DNA of 64,000 bases from Raphanus sativus. Taxonomy: Eukaryota; Streptophyta; Magnoliopsida; Brassicales; Brassicaceae. Below the pieces are notes generated by a model that worked only from the letters and a program-made list of their open reading frames with translations, ran no database searches and was not told the origin of the DNA. The translations under genes and the position numbers were made by a program. This document shows positions 1-12,700 of the stretch, one piece after another (the stretch's first letter is position 1; every line of letters begins with the position of its first letter). Location: the NCBI RefSeq assembly GCF_000801105.2, contig NC_079517.1, positions 21,213,579 to 21,277,578 of the forward strand, read 5' to 3'.

Positions 1-475
1 TGTGTTGTGATTCTAGATTCACTGAGTATTTTTACTCACGACTCATTCATGTGTGCAGGTAACCACTAGGTGGGAGACTTACTCTTTTTGACTAGAAGGA
101 ACGGCGTAATCAGCGGTAGTTTTTGTTGTCCTTGCAACGAACCTTATGTTGTATATTACTGTAAAACGTTGTTGGGCGATAGGCCGTACGTTAAAACTAT
201 AACGGTTTGTAAGATGTTTAAAAATAAATAAATAATGTATAAAAGAATGTTTATAAATTACGAGTTCTCATATGTTACTAGTCCTTGTCCGGGACGAACC
301 AACTATTGAGTATTGCTTGTCGGGTTGAAAAGCCTAGAGTGATATTCGATAGGAGCGTCGGTGTTCTCCGTTTGTTAATCTAAGGTGATCGGATTTATTC
401 AGAGAACCTCGGGTTGACTTTCAGGGAACAACGACAGTGTCATTTTCGGTCATTTATGATCGGGGGTGTCACAGT
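1..475. other. Unassigned repeat-like DNA, possible LTR end
   Basis: No coding region is convincing here. The stretch ends in GGGGGTGTCACA, which resembles the 3' edge of a plant LTR, and gives way abruptly to LINE reverse-transcriptase sequence at about 484. I could not find the other end, a primer-binding site or a target duplication, so the LTR reading is a guess. Confidence 0.25.
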
Positions 476-483
476 GACTATGG

Positions 484-2652
484 GGGTTCAATCATTTTTT
501 GCTACGGGTTTTCTTCCCAAGGGATTAAATTCGACAATATTGGCTCTAATTCCAAAGAAAGAAGAAGCGAAAATGATGAAGGGTTATCGTCCGATTTTCT
601 GTTGCAACGTGCTTTACAAGATTATATCCAAGATTGTTGCAAACATGTTAAAGGCTATACTTCCCAAGTTCATCACATTGAACCAGTCTGCGTTTATAGA
701 GGAGCGGTTGTTGATGGAAAACGTGTTGCTAGCTACAGAACTGGTTAAGGACTATCACAAAGAGGATATATTCCCAAGATGTGCAATGCAAATTGACATA
801 TCAAAGGCGTTTGATTCTGTGCAGTGGGAGTTCTTAATCAACACTCTGCAGGCATTGGGTTTCCCAGCAAAGTTCATTAACTGGATAACGCGCTGTATCA
901 CCTCTGCCTCGTTCTCAGTTCAAGTCAATGGGGAACTTGCTGGCTATTTTCAGAGTAAAAGAGGGTTAAGGCAAGGATGCTCTCTTTCTCCATATCTATT
1001 TGTGATATGTATGAATGTCCTATCAAAGATGTTGGATGAAGCAACCAAACAGGGGAAGATAGGATATCATCCGCGCTGTAAAAACATTGAGCTCACCCAC
1101 TTTTGTTTTGCAGATGACTTAATGATCTTTGCTGATGGCACAAGGAAGTCGATTGAAGGTATACTTAAGGTCTTCGAAGAGTTTAATAAAATGAGTGGCC
1201 TTAAGATAAGCAGAGAAAAGTCAGTGCTGTTCATGGCTGGAGCAGATCAGAGAGGTGAAGAGATCTTACGACAATTCCAGTTTGCCACAGGAAAGCTGCC
1301 TGTGCGTTACCTTGGATTACCATTGTTAAAAAAACACATGACGGTAACTGACTTTCTTCCTTTAGTCAAGAAGATAAGAAAGAGAATAAGTTCATGGAGG
1401 GGGAGGTTTCTATTTTATTCTGGGAGACTGCAGCTGATAAATTCAGTTATAAGGAGTCTCACAAATTTTTGGATGGCAGCTTTCAGGCTTCCAAGTGGTT
1501 GTATTCAAGAGATAGAGAGAATCTGCTCTGCATTTTTTTGGTCGGGTCCTGATTTAAATGGAAGGAAGGAAAAGATATCTTGGGTTGATATATGCAAAAC
1601 AAAGCAAGAAGGAGGCTTGGGACTGAGGCCATTGAAAGAAGTAAATCAGGTTTGTTGTCTCAAACTGGTTTGGAGAATTTTATCTGCAAACTCGCTTTGG
1701 GTTAACTGGATCAAATTCTACCTTATCCGTAAGGCTCCTTCTGGACGATCAAAGAGAATACTCAAAGTGGTTCTTGGATGTGGAGGAAGATTCTAAAATG
1801 TAGAGAGAGAGAGAGCACAAGAGTTTTACAGGGTGGAGGTTCGTAGTGGAAGGACTACTTCTTTTTGGCATGAAAAGTGGAGCTGTTTGGGATGTTTAAA
1901 GGATGTTGTGAGAAATGGAAGCTACATTGATATGCGTATACCAACTAATGCAACTGTGGAGGATAGTATGCATCACAGAAGAAGATGTCATCGAGTGCAA
2001 ATATTCAATAAGACTGAGATGGAGATTGAGAAGTTTAAAGAAAAACTGGGTACAAGAAGATGACATTTCACTGTGGAGAAATGAGAAAGGTAAATACAAG
2101 AAAACTTTCTCTACTAAAGGAACTTGGTCTTGTATTAGAGAAATGCATCTTCTTTGTGATTGGTACCATGCTATATGGTTCGATTATGCAACGCCAAAGT
2201 TCTCTTTCATCACTTGGGTCGCTATGCGTGGGAGATTAACGACAGGGGATCGAATGTTGAGATGGAATGGAAATAGTGATACGTCCTGCATACTATGCCA
2301 AGAGCCGTTGGAGACTTTAAGCCACCTATTCTTTGAATGTCCCTATTCAGCGCAAGTTTGGGAGGCTCTCATGAAGGGTGTACTTAAAGACCAATACACT
2401 GTAAATTGGGATGCTTTGGTTGGTCTCATTACAGGAGCCTCGAGTTGGAGCAAGACAAAGCTCTTTATCGCAAGATACATGTTCCAATCAACTATACACA
2501 TGGTTTGGAAGGAACGAAATAGAAGAAGGCATGGAGAAACAATAGCTCCTGCTCCACTATTGATCAGAAGATTGGATAAAAATATGAGGAACCAGTTTAC
2601 GGTTATTCGAAGAAAGGGAGGGAAGGAGTACGGAGATGGAATGGCTTTTTAG
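484..2652 (+). pseudogene. LINE reverse transcriptase / zf-RVT pseudogene
   Basis: The first open part (to 1796) carries the RT palm: a DISKAFDS segment, the RGLRQGCSLSP block and the catalytic FADD box (F replaces the usual Y of YADD). The tract around 1745-1835 needs at least two frame changes to link the RT to the next block (VEVRSGRTTSFWHEKW, frame of 1833). Another frame change leads to the zinc-binding zf-RVT domain (frame of 1915-2652, with a CILCQ...H..F.C pattern near 2286-2340). In functional LINEs these regions form one ORF2 that reverse-transcribes the element RNA at a nicked target. Here frameshifts and the missing endonuclease make it inactive. Confidence 0.85.
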
Positions 2653-2776
2653 TTTGCTTCTAGATAAAAAAAAGTTTTCTTTTTGGCTATAGTTTTTCTA
2701 TATTATGATCAACAGATAAACAAAATGTAAAAAGTCTTTTCTTTTGAATAAAATTTAACATTCTATTAAAAAAAAC
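484..2776 (+). mobile_element. 5'-truncated, decayed LINE (non-LTR retrotransposon)
   Basis: A reverse transcriptase is followed by a zf-RVT/RNase H-like C-terminal region, then an A-rich tail (runs of A near 2669 and 2769-2776). The 5' part of a complete LINE (ORF1 and the AP-type endonuclease) is missing; recognisable RT homology starts near 484. No target duplication could be assigned. This is the usual structure of a dead-on-arrival plant L1-type insertion. Confidence 0.85.
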
Positions 2777-3157
2777 TTGAATGGATTTTGTCGTAAATAT
2801 CACATAATGTAAGGTTTCAATTAGTGTTCATATATTAATAAAAGAGATATCACTAACAATTTAAAACAAAATAAATAAATACATGCCAACTATAAAATTG
2901 TTGTGTTTAAAAATATTATAATAAACTATTAATAATATGATAAACACTAAAATTATATACCAGCATGTAAATCAAGTAATCACATATATAAAAAAAAATT
3001 ATGTACAGTTATGCGGGTCGAGATCTAGTACATGTTATCGAGGGAGTTAAAAATCTAGTCTATTAATATAGTTGGGACGAAGAGGCGAGAACACTTTTGG
3101 TGGTCCATGGTTCTTTCTACACGCCACACAGTTCACTGTATCCAGGTATAAAACGCA
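2777..3157. other. AT-rich intergenic DNA
   Basis: Between the LINE tail and the Helitron terminus I see no gene, RNA or repeat boundary, only AT-rich sequence. Confidence 0.6.
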
Positions 3158-3837
3158 CTAGATCATGACCCGCCCGGGCGGGCGGGTTTATTGTTTGCTT
3201 CACGAAATTTTAATCCACGGTGTAAATTATTTTAAATTAAATAGTTTTAAGTTGTATAATACTTAGGGGGTGTATTGTATTGAGACTTTTAGGTGATTTG
3301 TATTAAATTGACAATTTCATTGTTATTCAAACATGAATTTCAAAAACTCATTTAAAATCCACTGTTATTGAACTTGATATTTCGTAAAGTACTTTGAAAT
3401 CCACTGTTATTGAAAATATTTTAAGTTATCGAGTTTTAAAATTTTCAGGTGATTTTAGGGTGTTTGGGTGAAGTTTCTTAGTTAAAAATATTAAAACCCA
3501 AATCTCATAGTTTTAGGTGATATTCTAGAGTAGTTTGACAAAAATCACTTAAATCTCTGCAACTTATTGAAATCATCTGAAACTTCATTAAAAATCAAAT
3601 CAAATCAAATGTTAAATTGAATACACCCCCCTTTAGTCTTGCTGAGTGATTTTATTTGATTGGAACTGCATGTATTCAAAATTTTCTGAAGGTAGAATAT
3701 AAATATAAATGTGTTAACGGTGAAAAAGCTGGTGATGATAGTTGGTGACGGTGAAAAAGCTTGTGAAAGAGAATCCATTAGCTTTGAAGAATCGACATGA
3801 TTGGTAAAGAGAACAAAACTATATTTCTTAATACATT

Positions 3838-4114
3838 GTCTTTGAGGCTTGAGATGTTCGTTCGTAAGTGTTTTTATTTTCTGTCTTTACACCCTACAAA
3901 GCAGAAAAAATGCATTAGATCAGTAATAGAAAATGGTTTATAAACACAAACTATAAACAATATTTACAGTTTCATCAGCAAGGATGCACTCTAATGTGTC
4001 TCCTCCATAAGGTGTGTTTTGTTTCCAACAATGAAGCACTTTAACTCGAATTCTCCAATTGGCTCTGAGAGGTTTTACGCCATTAATTAGAACTGGAGTG
4101 CTTGGTTTCGACAT
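3838..4114 (-). pseudogene. RPA1-like (DUF223) gene fragment inside the Helitron
   Basis: An ATG at 4114 opens a 147-bp exon (4114-3968) encoding a DUF223/RPA1 OB-fold start: VKPLRANWRIRVKVLHCW, then LECILADE, with a donor GTAAAT. A second short block (about 3907-3838, beginning GVK after an acceptor TAG) soon runs into a stop. The first exon has exactly the same length (147 bp) as that of the RPA1-like gene in the Helitron at 39683-42386, which supports the call. Full-length RPA1 large subunits bind single-stranded DNA. This copy is truncated and probably non-functional. Confidence 0.75.
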
Positions 4115-4624
4115 TGTGATTTTTGGGAGTTTTTTGTGAATGTGGAATGATGAATACGAAGACTACTATTTATGGACATATTTTAGTGGGATTAAAAAAA
4201 TTAGGTGTAATAAATACAAAATATTGCAATTTAGTTGAAATATCGATTTTAGGTATAGTAAAATAAATTTGGAGAAGTGGTTTTCCATATTTGATTTTGA
4301 CCGATATTTTTTAATCTCCATATGTGATTGTAACAGAGATTTTATAGTAGAAGAATCAACTTAGAGAAAAAAAATTTATATAATCGATTTTTTGTAACTA
4401 TAAATTGATCCCGATTTTATTGAAACCATAATCTTTAAATAATAGAATAAACTTGGAGAAGGGGTTTTCCATATTTGATTATGACCAAGATTTTTAAATA
4501 TTTATATTTGATATTTGATTGTAACAGAGATTTAGGGATAGAAAACTCAACTTGGGGAAAATGTTTTTCTAAAATCGATATTTTGTTACTATAGATTGAT
4601 ATTTTTGTTATTCAAATAAGAGTA

Positions 4625-5740
4625 TACGGAAATATATTCAATTTAAAAAAGCACCTTGGGTTTATTACAAATTAGAAAATCAAATGTTTTATTATACAGT
4701 GTCGTTGCTAGCATATAATAAAAATAGAAATAGATGTTTTGTCTAATAGATGTCTAATGTGTAACGTATAATAAGATAGATAAATGTAACATTTATAATG
4801 TAAAACTTATAATAAGATATATGTTATTAGTAAAGATAAACTATACAGTGTCCAATTTATCTTTACTAACACCAACTTAGTATAGAGTTTGTTATGAAAC
4901 TATATATTGTCGGACTCGCTATAATGAATCTCACGACCATGTCAGGTCGGTTGTGTCGTTTTACGTAAAACTTATAATAAAATAGATATAATAAAATATA
5001 TGGGTCAAATTATAATAAGATATATGGGTGTAAATGTTACGATGGGTGAAATGTAAAACAGGCTATATTAAACTATTTTAGGAAATGTTTAAATGAAAGG
5101 TTAGGCTATTAATAAAAATGTGATGTCCAACTTAAAAATCCACCTAGAATAAGTTGTAATGTTTCTATTTTAATAAGATAGATACGGAAATATATTCAAT
5201 TTAAAAAAGCACCTTGGGTTTATTACAAATTAGAAAATCAAATGTTTTATTATACAGTGTCGTTGCTAGCATATAATAAAAATAGAAATAGATGTTTTGT
5301 CTAATAGATGTCTAATGTGTAACGTATAATAAGATAGATAAATGTAACATTTATAATGTAAAACTTATAATAAGATATATGTTATTAGTAAAGATAAACT
5401 ATACAGTGCCCAATTTATCTTTACTAACACCAACTTAGTATAGAGTTTGTTATGAAACTATATATTGTCGGACTCGCTATAATGAATCTCACGACCATGT
5501 CAGGTCGGTTGTGTCGTTTTACGTAAAACTTATAATAAAATAGATATAATAAAATATATGGGTCAAATTATAATAAGATATATGGGTGTAAATGTTACGA
5601 TGGGTGAAATGTAAAACAGGCTATATTAAACTATTTTAGGAAATGTTTAAATGAAAGGTTAGGCTATTAATAAAAATGTGATGTCCAACTTAAAAATCCA
5701 CCTAGAATAAGTTGTAATGTTTCTATTTTAATAAGATAGA
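4625..5740. repeat. 558-bp tandem duplication of the Helitron 5' end
   Basis: Copy 1 is 4625-5182 and copy 2 is 5183-5740, equal in length. I found one base difference (T versus C, near 4849 and 5407). Each copy ends with the Helitron 5' terminus (minus-strand TCTATCTTATTAAAATAG), so the element has two tandem 5' ends and one 3' end. The near identity makes the duplication recent. Confidence 0.93.
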
Positions 5741-5878
5741 TGCCGTTTAATGAAAGAATCTACCTCCCATTTCTTCTCCACTCAGTGGTGACTCGATTCA
5801 GACTAACCAAAGATGCAAACTCTGAAACAATTAGGAGGAAACGAAATCCTATCAGAGTAGAAGAAAGGGAAGAAGAAA
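5741..5878 (+). promoter_or_regulatory. PHYC leader and remaining proximal upstream DNA
   Basis: Only 138 bp separate the Helitron 5' terminus from the PHYC ATG. The interval is purine-rich near the start codon and contains an upstream ATG at 5812 (frame not shared with PHYC). No clear TATA box is visible within it, so the core promoter may lie inside the duplicated Helitron end or be TATA-less. Confidence 0.5.
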
Positions 5879-8800
5879 ATGTCATCAGGTAGCAATTCTG
5901 GAAGCTGTTCAAGTCGATCCAGAAACAACAACTCTCGAGTTACTTCACAAGTCCTCGCTGATGCAAAGCTCCACGGGAAATTCGAGGAATCCGCGCGATT
6001 ATTCGACTACTCAGCTTCAATTAACGTGAACATGCCGACCGACGACATCCCTTCTTCTTCAGATGTCTCAGCTTACTTACACAAGATTCAGAGAGGGATG
6101 TTGATTCAGCCCTTTGGTTGCTTAATCGTTGTTGATGACAGAACCCTCAAAGTAATTGCCTTCAGTGAGAACACACAAGAGATGTTGGGTTTGACTCCAC
6201 ATACTGTCCCAAGTATGGAGCAACGTAGTGAAGCAGCAGCTCTGAGTATTGGTACTGATGTGCGATCACTGTTTCAGTCTCAAGCTTCTTCTGCGTTGCA
6301 GAAAGCTGCTGACTTTGGTGAGATTAGTATTCTGAATCCTATCACGCTTCACTGCAGGACTTCAGGTAAGCCTTTTTATGCCATCCTCCATCGTATTGAA
6401 CAAGGTCTTGTTATTGATTTGGAGCCTGTGAGTCCTGATGAGGTGCCAGTGACTGCTGCTGGTGCCTTGAAATCATACAAGCTCGCTGCTAAGTCCATTT
6501 CGAGGTTGCAGGGGTTGCCTAGTGGGAATATGTCCTTGCTCTGTGATGCTTTAGTCAAGGAAGTTAGTGAGTTAACCGGTTACGATAGGGTGATGGTTTA
6601 TAAGTTCCATGAAGATGGGCATGGCGAAGTGATTGCTGAGTGCTGTAAGGTAGACTTGGAACCTTATCTTGGCTTGCATTACTCCGCTACTGATATACCA
6701 CAAGCCTCTAGATATCTCTTTATGAGAAACAAGGTTAGGATGATTTGTGATTGTTCGTCTGTTCCAGTTAAAGTAGTCCAGGACAAGAGTCTCTCACAGC
6801 CGATTAGTCTCTTTGGATCTACTCTGAGAGCTCCTCATGGTTGTCACGCACAGTACATGAGTAATATGGGCTCAGTGGCATCTCTTGTTATGTCCGTAAC
6901 AATCAATGGTAGTGGTAATGATGAAATGAACAGAGATTTACAGACAGGCAGAACCTTATGGGGGTTAGTGGTTTGTCATCACGCAAGTCCCAGGGTCGTC
7001 CCGTTTCCTCTGAGATATGCCTGTGAGTTCTTGACTCAGGTGTTTGGCGTGCAGATCAACAAGGAAGCGGAATCAGCTCTTCTGTTGAAAGAGAAGCGTA
7101 TTCTGCAAACTCAGAGTGTGCTATGTGACATGCTTTTTCGCAATGCACCTATAGGTATAGTCACTCAGTCTCCAAATATAATGGATCTTGTTAAATGTGA
7201 TGGAGCAGCTCTTTATTACAGAGATAAGCTCTGGTCTTTAGGGGTTACTCCTACAGAGACACAAATTAGAGATATAATCGATTGGGTTCTCAAAATTCAA
7301 GGAGGAAACAGTGGCTTTACCACTGAAAGTCTAATGGAGGCTGGCTATCCGGATGCTTCCGTCCTCGGGGAGTCAATCTGTGGAATGGCTGCCGTACATA
7401 TAACCCAAAAGGTATTCCTTTTCTGGTTCCGGTCTGGCACTGCAAAACAGATCAAGTGGGGTGGTGCAAGACATGATCCTGATGACAGAGATGGTAAAAG
7501 GATGCATCCTAGATCCTCGTTCAAGGCTTTTATGGAGATAGTCCGGTGGAAAAGTATGCCCTGGGATGACATGGAAATGGATGCAATCAATTCTCTGCAG
7601 CTGATAATAAAAGGTTCATTGCAAGAGGAGCATCCAGAGACTGTTGTGGATGTGCCGTTTGTGGATAATAATAGAGTCCAGAAGGTGGATGAAATGTGTG
7701 TTATTGTGAACGAAATGGTGCGCTTGATTGACACAGCTGCTGTTCCGATCTTTGCAGTTGATGCCTCTGGTGTTATAAACGGTTGGAATTCAAAAGCGGC
7801 TGAGGTGACTGGATTGGCTGTTGAACAAGCAATAGGCAAACCTGTATCAGATATCGTTGAAGATGATTCTGCAATAACCATTAAGAACATGTTAGCATTG
7901 GCTCTCCAAGGTCAGTCATTGGAAGCAAATGTCGTTTGTGTTGTTTCCGATTCTCTTTTGTATTTAGTTTTTATATTCATTCATCTGTGCATTGTGTTCA
8001 TAATACATAATAGGTAGCGAAGAACGTGGCGCCGAGATCAGGATCAGAGCATTTGGTCCTAAAAGGAAAAGCAGTCCTATTGAATTAGTCGTCAACACTT
8101 GCTGTAGCAGAGATACAAGGAATAATGTTCTTGGTGTGTGCTTCATTGGACAAGATGTTACAGGCCAGAAGACGCTTATTGAGAAGTATAGCCGCGTGCA
8201 AGGAGATTACGCCAGAATCATGTGGAGCCCTTCAACACTGATCCCACCAATTTTTATGACCACCGAGAATGGGTTATGCTCAGAGTGGAATGACGCCATG
8301 CAGAAGCTCTCTGGTATAAAGAGAGAAGAAGCTGTCAATAGAATGCTTCTTGGAGAGGTTTTCACCTCAAATGATTCATGCTGTCGCCTTCAAGACCATG
8401 ACACGTTAATTAAACTCAGAATAGCTTTAAATGCTGTGAGTTCTGGCCAGGATAACATAGAGAAGCTTTTGTTTGGCTTCTACCATCGTGATGGTAGCTT
8501 CATCGAGGCATTGCTTTCGGCAAACAAAAGGACTGATATCGAGGGAAAAGTTACAGGGGTTTTATGCTTTCTGCAAGTACCTAGTCCAGAACTCCAATAC
8601 GCTCTACAGGTTCAGCGAATATCAGAGCAGGCAGTGGCCTGCGCTGTCAATAAGATGGCATATCTCCGCCAACAAGTGGCGAATCCAGAAAAAGCAATAT
8701 CCTTGCTTCAAGATTTTCTACATTCATCTGGATTAAATGAAGAACAAAAGCAGCTCCTGAGTACAAGCGTGTCATGCAGGGAGCAGTTAGCCAAAGTCAT

Positions 8801-9439
8801 AAGCGACTCAGACATAGAGGGAATCGAGGATGGGTACTACTGTAGCCTGGACTCTTGTTTTTGTTCTGGTTGGATTTGTTACTATTTCTTGAATCTTCTG
8901 TTTTCTTTTTTTTTTTTGTTTGTTGATGTCTTTAAATCAGGTATGTGCAGCTGGGTTGCAGCGAATTCAGCCTTGAGGAATCCCTGGAAGCAGTTGTAAA
9001 ACAAGTGATGGAGCTGAGCATAGAACGTAAAGTGCAGATTATCTGCGATTATCCTCACGAAGTTTCGTTAATGAGACTGTATGGAGATTCCTTAAGGCTT
9101 CAGCAAATCCTTGCAGAGACACTCTCAAGCAGCATACGGTTCACTTCTGCATTGAAGGGGTTGTGCGTATCATTTAAGGTAATGTCACGGATAGAAGCTA
9201 TAGGGAAAAGAATGAAGAGAGTGGAGCTAGAGTTCAGGATAATACACCCGGCACCGGGACTGCCTGATGATCTGGTACGAGAGATGTTTCAGCCTTTAAG
9301 GAAAGATACATCTAGGGAAGGCTTGGGACTACACATAACACAGAAGCTAGTAAAACTAATGGAGGGAGGAACGTTGAGATACTTGAGAGAATCGGAAATG
9401 TCAGCTTTTGTGATCCTCGCAGAATTTCCATTGATTTAA
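5879..9439 (+). CDS. PHYC: Phytochrome C
   Basis: Red/far-red photoreceptor; phytochromes carry a covalent bilin and move to the nucleus on activation. Three coding exons fit: 5879-7910, 8014-8833 and 8941-9439 (donors GTCAGT and GTACTA, both acceptors AG). They give 1116 residues, close to Arabidopsis PHYC (1111 from memory). Domain order: N-terminal PAS, GAF with the chromophore-binding Cys322 in an APHGCHAQY box (6842-6844), PHY domain, a PAS repeat region (from about residue 615), and a histidine-kinase-related module ending EFPLI. Similarity to PHYC is much closer than to PHYA, B, D or E. No disruption was seen. It converges on RRP6L2 with 329 bp between stop codons. A Helitron end lies directly upstream, so expression may differ from other crucifers. 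Confidence 0.97.
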
Positions 9440-9768
9440 ATGCAATTCTCCAAGGTTTCAATAAATAATTGAATAAATAATCGGACGTTATTGGTTTAGA
9501 CATAAATGTATGTTTAGTGAAATGACAAGGGGACAATCGCTAGTTGAAGTGATCGATAATTTGACCATCTGTTCGAAAATTTGACCATGAATCAGATTTG
9601 ATGTTTCAAACCAAAGAGTTTGTATCCATAAGTCCCATAAAAATGGGGAAATCTGAAGTAGACAAAGAAAATGAGTAAAACAAAAGTCACCATTGACCAC
9701 AGTCAATGAATTGTAATCAAAACCGACTGTCCGCAGATCAGGTCATTGATTAGATTCAGTTGGAGGGC
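9440..9768. other. Shared 3' region of convergent PHYC and RRP6L2
   Basis: The two stop codons face each other across 329 bp. AATAAATAATTGAATAAATAA just after the PHYC stop (about 9460-9480) offers plus-strand polyadenylation signals. No separate gene is supported. Confidence 0.6.
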
Positions 9769-12700
9769 CTAATTCTTGAAGGTTGCACTTCTATTCCCGG
9801 ATGCTGGAAAGGCTTGACGGCGTTTTCCTTGCCCAAACTCTGACTGTTCCGGAGCAGACCCCTTCTTCTGACCTCCTGCTTTTGACCCACCTTCTTTCTT
9901 TCCTCCTTGTCTTCCCTTCTGTCCTTCTCCAAATGTCACCTCTTTTCTTGCAGCTTCATAATCAAACGGTTCTATGTTTAAGAACTCGGGCTTTTGGGCC
10001 TTATTGTTGCTCTTATTCATGGAGTTGAAGCATTTCTGAAAGTTTGTGGACAACTCGGAGAGGGACATTGGTTCATCTTCCGCATCAACTTCCTTCTCAC
10101 CACCATCATCCAACAGTATAACATTCTCTGTCTCAAAACAAGATACTTCGGCATCTGAAACTCTATCAGAAGTACCAACAATTTCTGAAGCTTCTTCTGA
10201 ATCATCTTTAGACACAGTCACACCATGTTGCTTGGAAATAGAGGCTGGCAGAGTAGTCGACAACTCTTCAGGAGCCGACTTTGAGTCAGAACTTTTGTCC
10301 GTAAAAGAATGGAATTGCAGGTTTACAGATGATCGTATCTGTTCAAGCTTCCCCTCTTCATTCACCTGAGAACATTTTTTTATCAATCATTCTGCATTTG
10401 AAACCAACTCTAGAGTTCTCAGTTAAACAAACTTACGTTCTTATCCGTTCGAAATTTCTTTTTCGAGGCTGAACTTCCCAGTAATGCTCCTAAACCACTG
10501 CTTGGTTTCTTAGAGATCAGAACAGCTGCAGGAACCTAATAAGTAACAGAAAGGTCTTTGTGACTACGGCACGGATTACAAAAGAGTACCGACAAAAGAA
10601 ATAACTAGTTGTTACCTTAGCTGATGAACCAAACAAGCCTGTCCCTAAACCCTTCCGTTCACTAGCATCTGCTGCGACCGTGACCAGGCCAGAGATATTA
10701 TTTTCAACTTGCAAAGAATTTTCCTTCAGATTCGGAGAAGCTACGTCTTCTGTGCGAATATACATGTCTTTCCTCTCACTAAGAGGTTCAATATTCGTAT
10801 CCATTACCTACAAAGGAGAAGTACATCTTCAAACAGGTATGTAGCATACAGTAAAACATTACAGCAATAGGCAGTATATCGAGCTATTCGGTTAGGTTTC
10901 AGTACTAGGAATTTGGTAACCACAATTAGCCCTTGAAATTAAACTCTTCCAACGCTAGACTCTTTATTATTTGGACGTTGAGTAGCAGAGGATTTAAAAT
11001 ACCCTAATCGGCTTTCAATTAGCTCATAGACCTCAAACTGAAAACTCACACTTATAATTATATATAAACAGAAATGGATTTACAGAAAGTCTTACAGTTC
11101 CAGGAGACGCATCTTTTAAAGATAGAGCAGCAGACTCAAATGCTGCACAATTTTGCATCGAATGCTTAATGAGGCTGACAACAGAATCAACATTACGCTC
11201 GATGTAAGGATGCTTTGACTTCAACAACCGACGCAATTTAGCAACACTAACAGGCATCTCCTTGGCTGTTATGATAGCAATCATTAGACCAAGTTAGTAA
11301 CTACGAGAACAATCAACTCAGTGAAAATTCGAAACCTAGGCTATATACCTATTTCAAGAAGAAGTTTGTTTGGCAAAACATAACCAGTACTCTCGTCCTC
11401 CGCACGTGCAACGTAATCACGCCATTCACAAAGTCCCTACAAAACAGAAAATCTGAAATGAGCTCAATTTAGTATAATCAAGAGCAGAATAAGGATGCAT
11501 AATATATTACCGCAACAATGGCAAGTTGAGCTGCCCCGAAGCCCGCTGCCTGAAGCCTGACAAAATACAAGGGTAATAGAAACAACATCGGTGTTTATGT
11601 AACTTTGCTTAAGAGAAGTCAATTCATAAAATACTCGCAACAAAATAAATGCTCAACAGGTTTGCACGAAACACATAAACCCTGTCTGCTGAGAGAAAAC
11701 GAAACTAAATTATAATGATTCTTTGAAGGAAAAGCAACAAACCCGTATATGTGAAGGTATGAATTCTCAGTCAAAAGCTCTTTTTCATATAGTTGTGTGC
11801 ACAAATCGTAACTCCGCTTGTAGACCTATAAGAAACAGTAAGTCAAATGGTCAGAACTTTGAGGATGAAAGAGTATATTCGTCCTGAGCTATACATCTAC
11901 TGGATTATAATAACAATATGATTTCCCAAAACATGTGGTTGATGAACTTTTTTTGCTAGTGATACTAAAGACAATTCAGCCAGAAAAAAATTAAATGCAT
12001 GAAGAATGCCTCCCAGATCTACTCTTACAGAAGTATAAAAGTGTAGCAAACTTAGGAAATCACCTAGGTACGGCAGCTAACATACAATAAAAACACTGAA
12101 ATTTTACTAGCTCGCGATACAATAAAACCCACCAATTATGATGTACAGATGAATCCCTCCCAGAGTTAGTAAAGCATAAGAATGTTGCAAAACTAGAGAA
12201 TCACTTAGACTAGGCAGCTAATATACATTGAGATCACTGAAAACCGTACAAGACAACATAACCCACCCATATAAACCCAACGCATTTGGCCACAAATAAT
12301 TTTCCACAAACAATGCTATGACATCAAGATTTTAATGTACTTCCTACTTGGCCAGTGTGGGAATCTAACAGAGAGATAGTATATTGATCGGGTAGAAACC
12401 AAAATGCAGATGGATATTAAGACTTGTTAGCGTAGTTTAATGATGACTACCTCAAGCAGGGGAGAGTCTGTATGCTGGTCACCCTTAGCCACTCTTTGCA
12501 GTTCTACTCTCATTACGTCATATATGTACAAGAGATAGTGGGTATCTTCTCTTGCATATCTGCACGGAATTCCAAGAAAAGGTGAGCTCAAATAAACTTA
12601 TACCAGAACAGTAGTGACAAGACTCAGGACAGAAAAGAACAAACCTTGTCATTTCCTTTGGAAGGGGTCGAATTCTCCAGTCTGCATTTTGGTATCTGCA

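Larger units (their letters stand above)
3158..5740 (-). mobile_element. Non-autonomous Helitron ending 138 bp upstream of PHYC
   Basis: Read on the minus strand the element starts with TCTATCTTATTAAAATAG at 5740 and ends in CTAG at 3158, preceded by a GC-rich terminal hairpin (CCCGCCCGGGCGGG, about 3169-3185). The flanking bases are A and T, the expected Helitron target. It encodes no Rep/helicase but retains an RPA1-like first exon (3968-4114), typical of plant Helitrons. Its 5'-terminal 558 bp are tandemly duplicated. Helitrons move by rolling-circle replication driven in trans by an autonomous copy. Confidence 0.85.

Noticed and set aside
7345..7890. 181-codon minus-strand frame
   Set aside because: It lies antisense to PHYC exon 1 and has no recognisable domain; it is a shadow of the phytochrome codons.
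7911..8013. Apparent C-terminal end of PHYC exon 1 reading frame
   Set aside because: The frame runs into the intron. GT at 7911 and AG at 8012-8013 give a join that matches known PHYC proteins.
10046..10369. Serine-rich plus-strand frame
   Set aside because: Complement of the last RRP6L2 exon.
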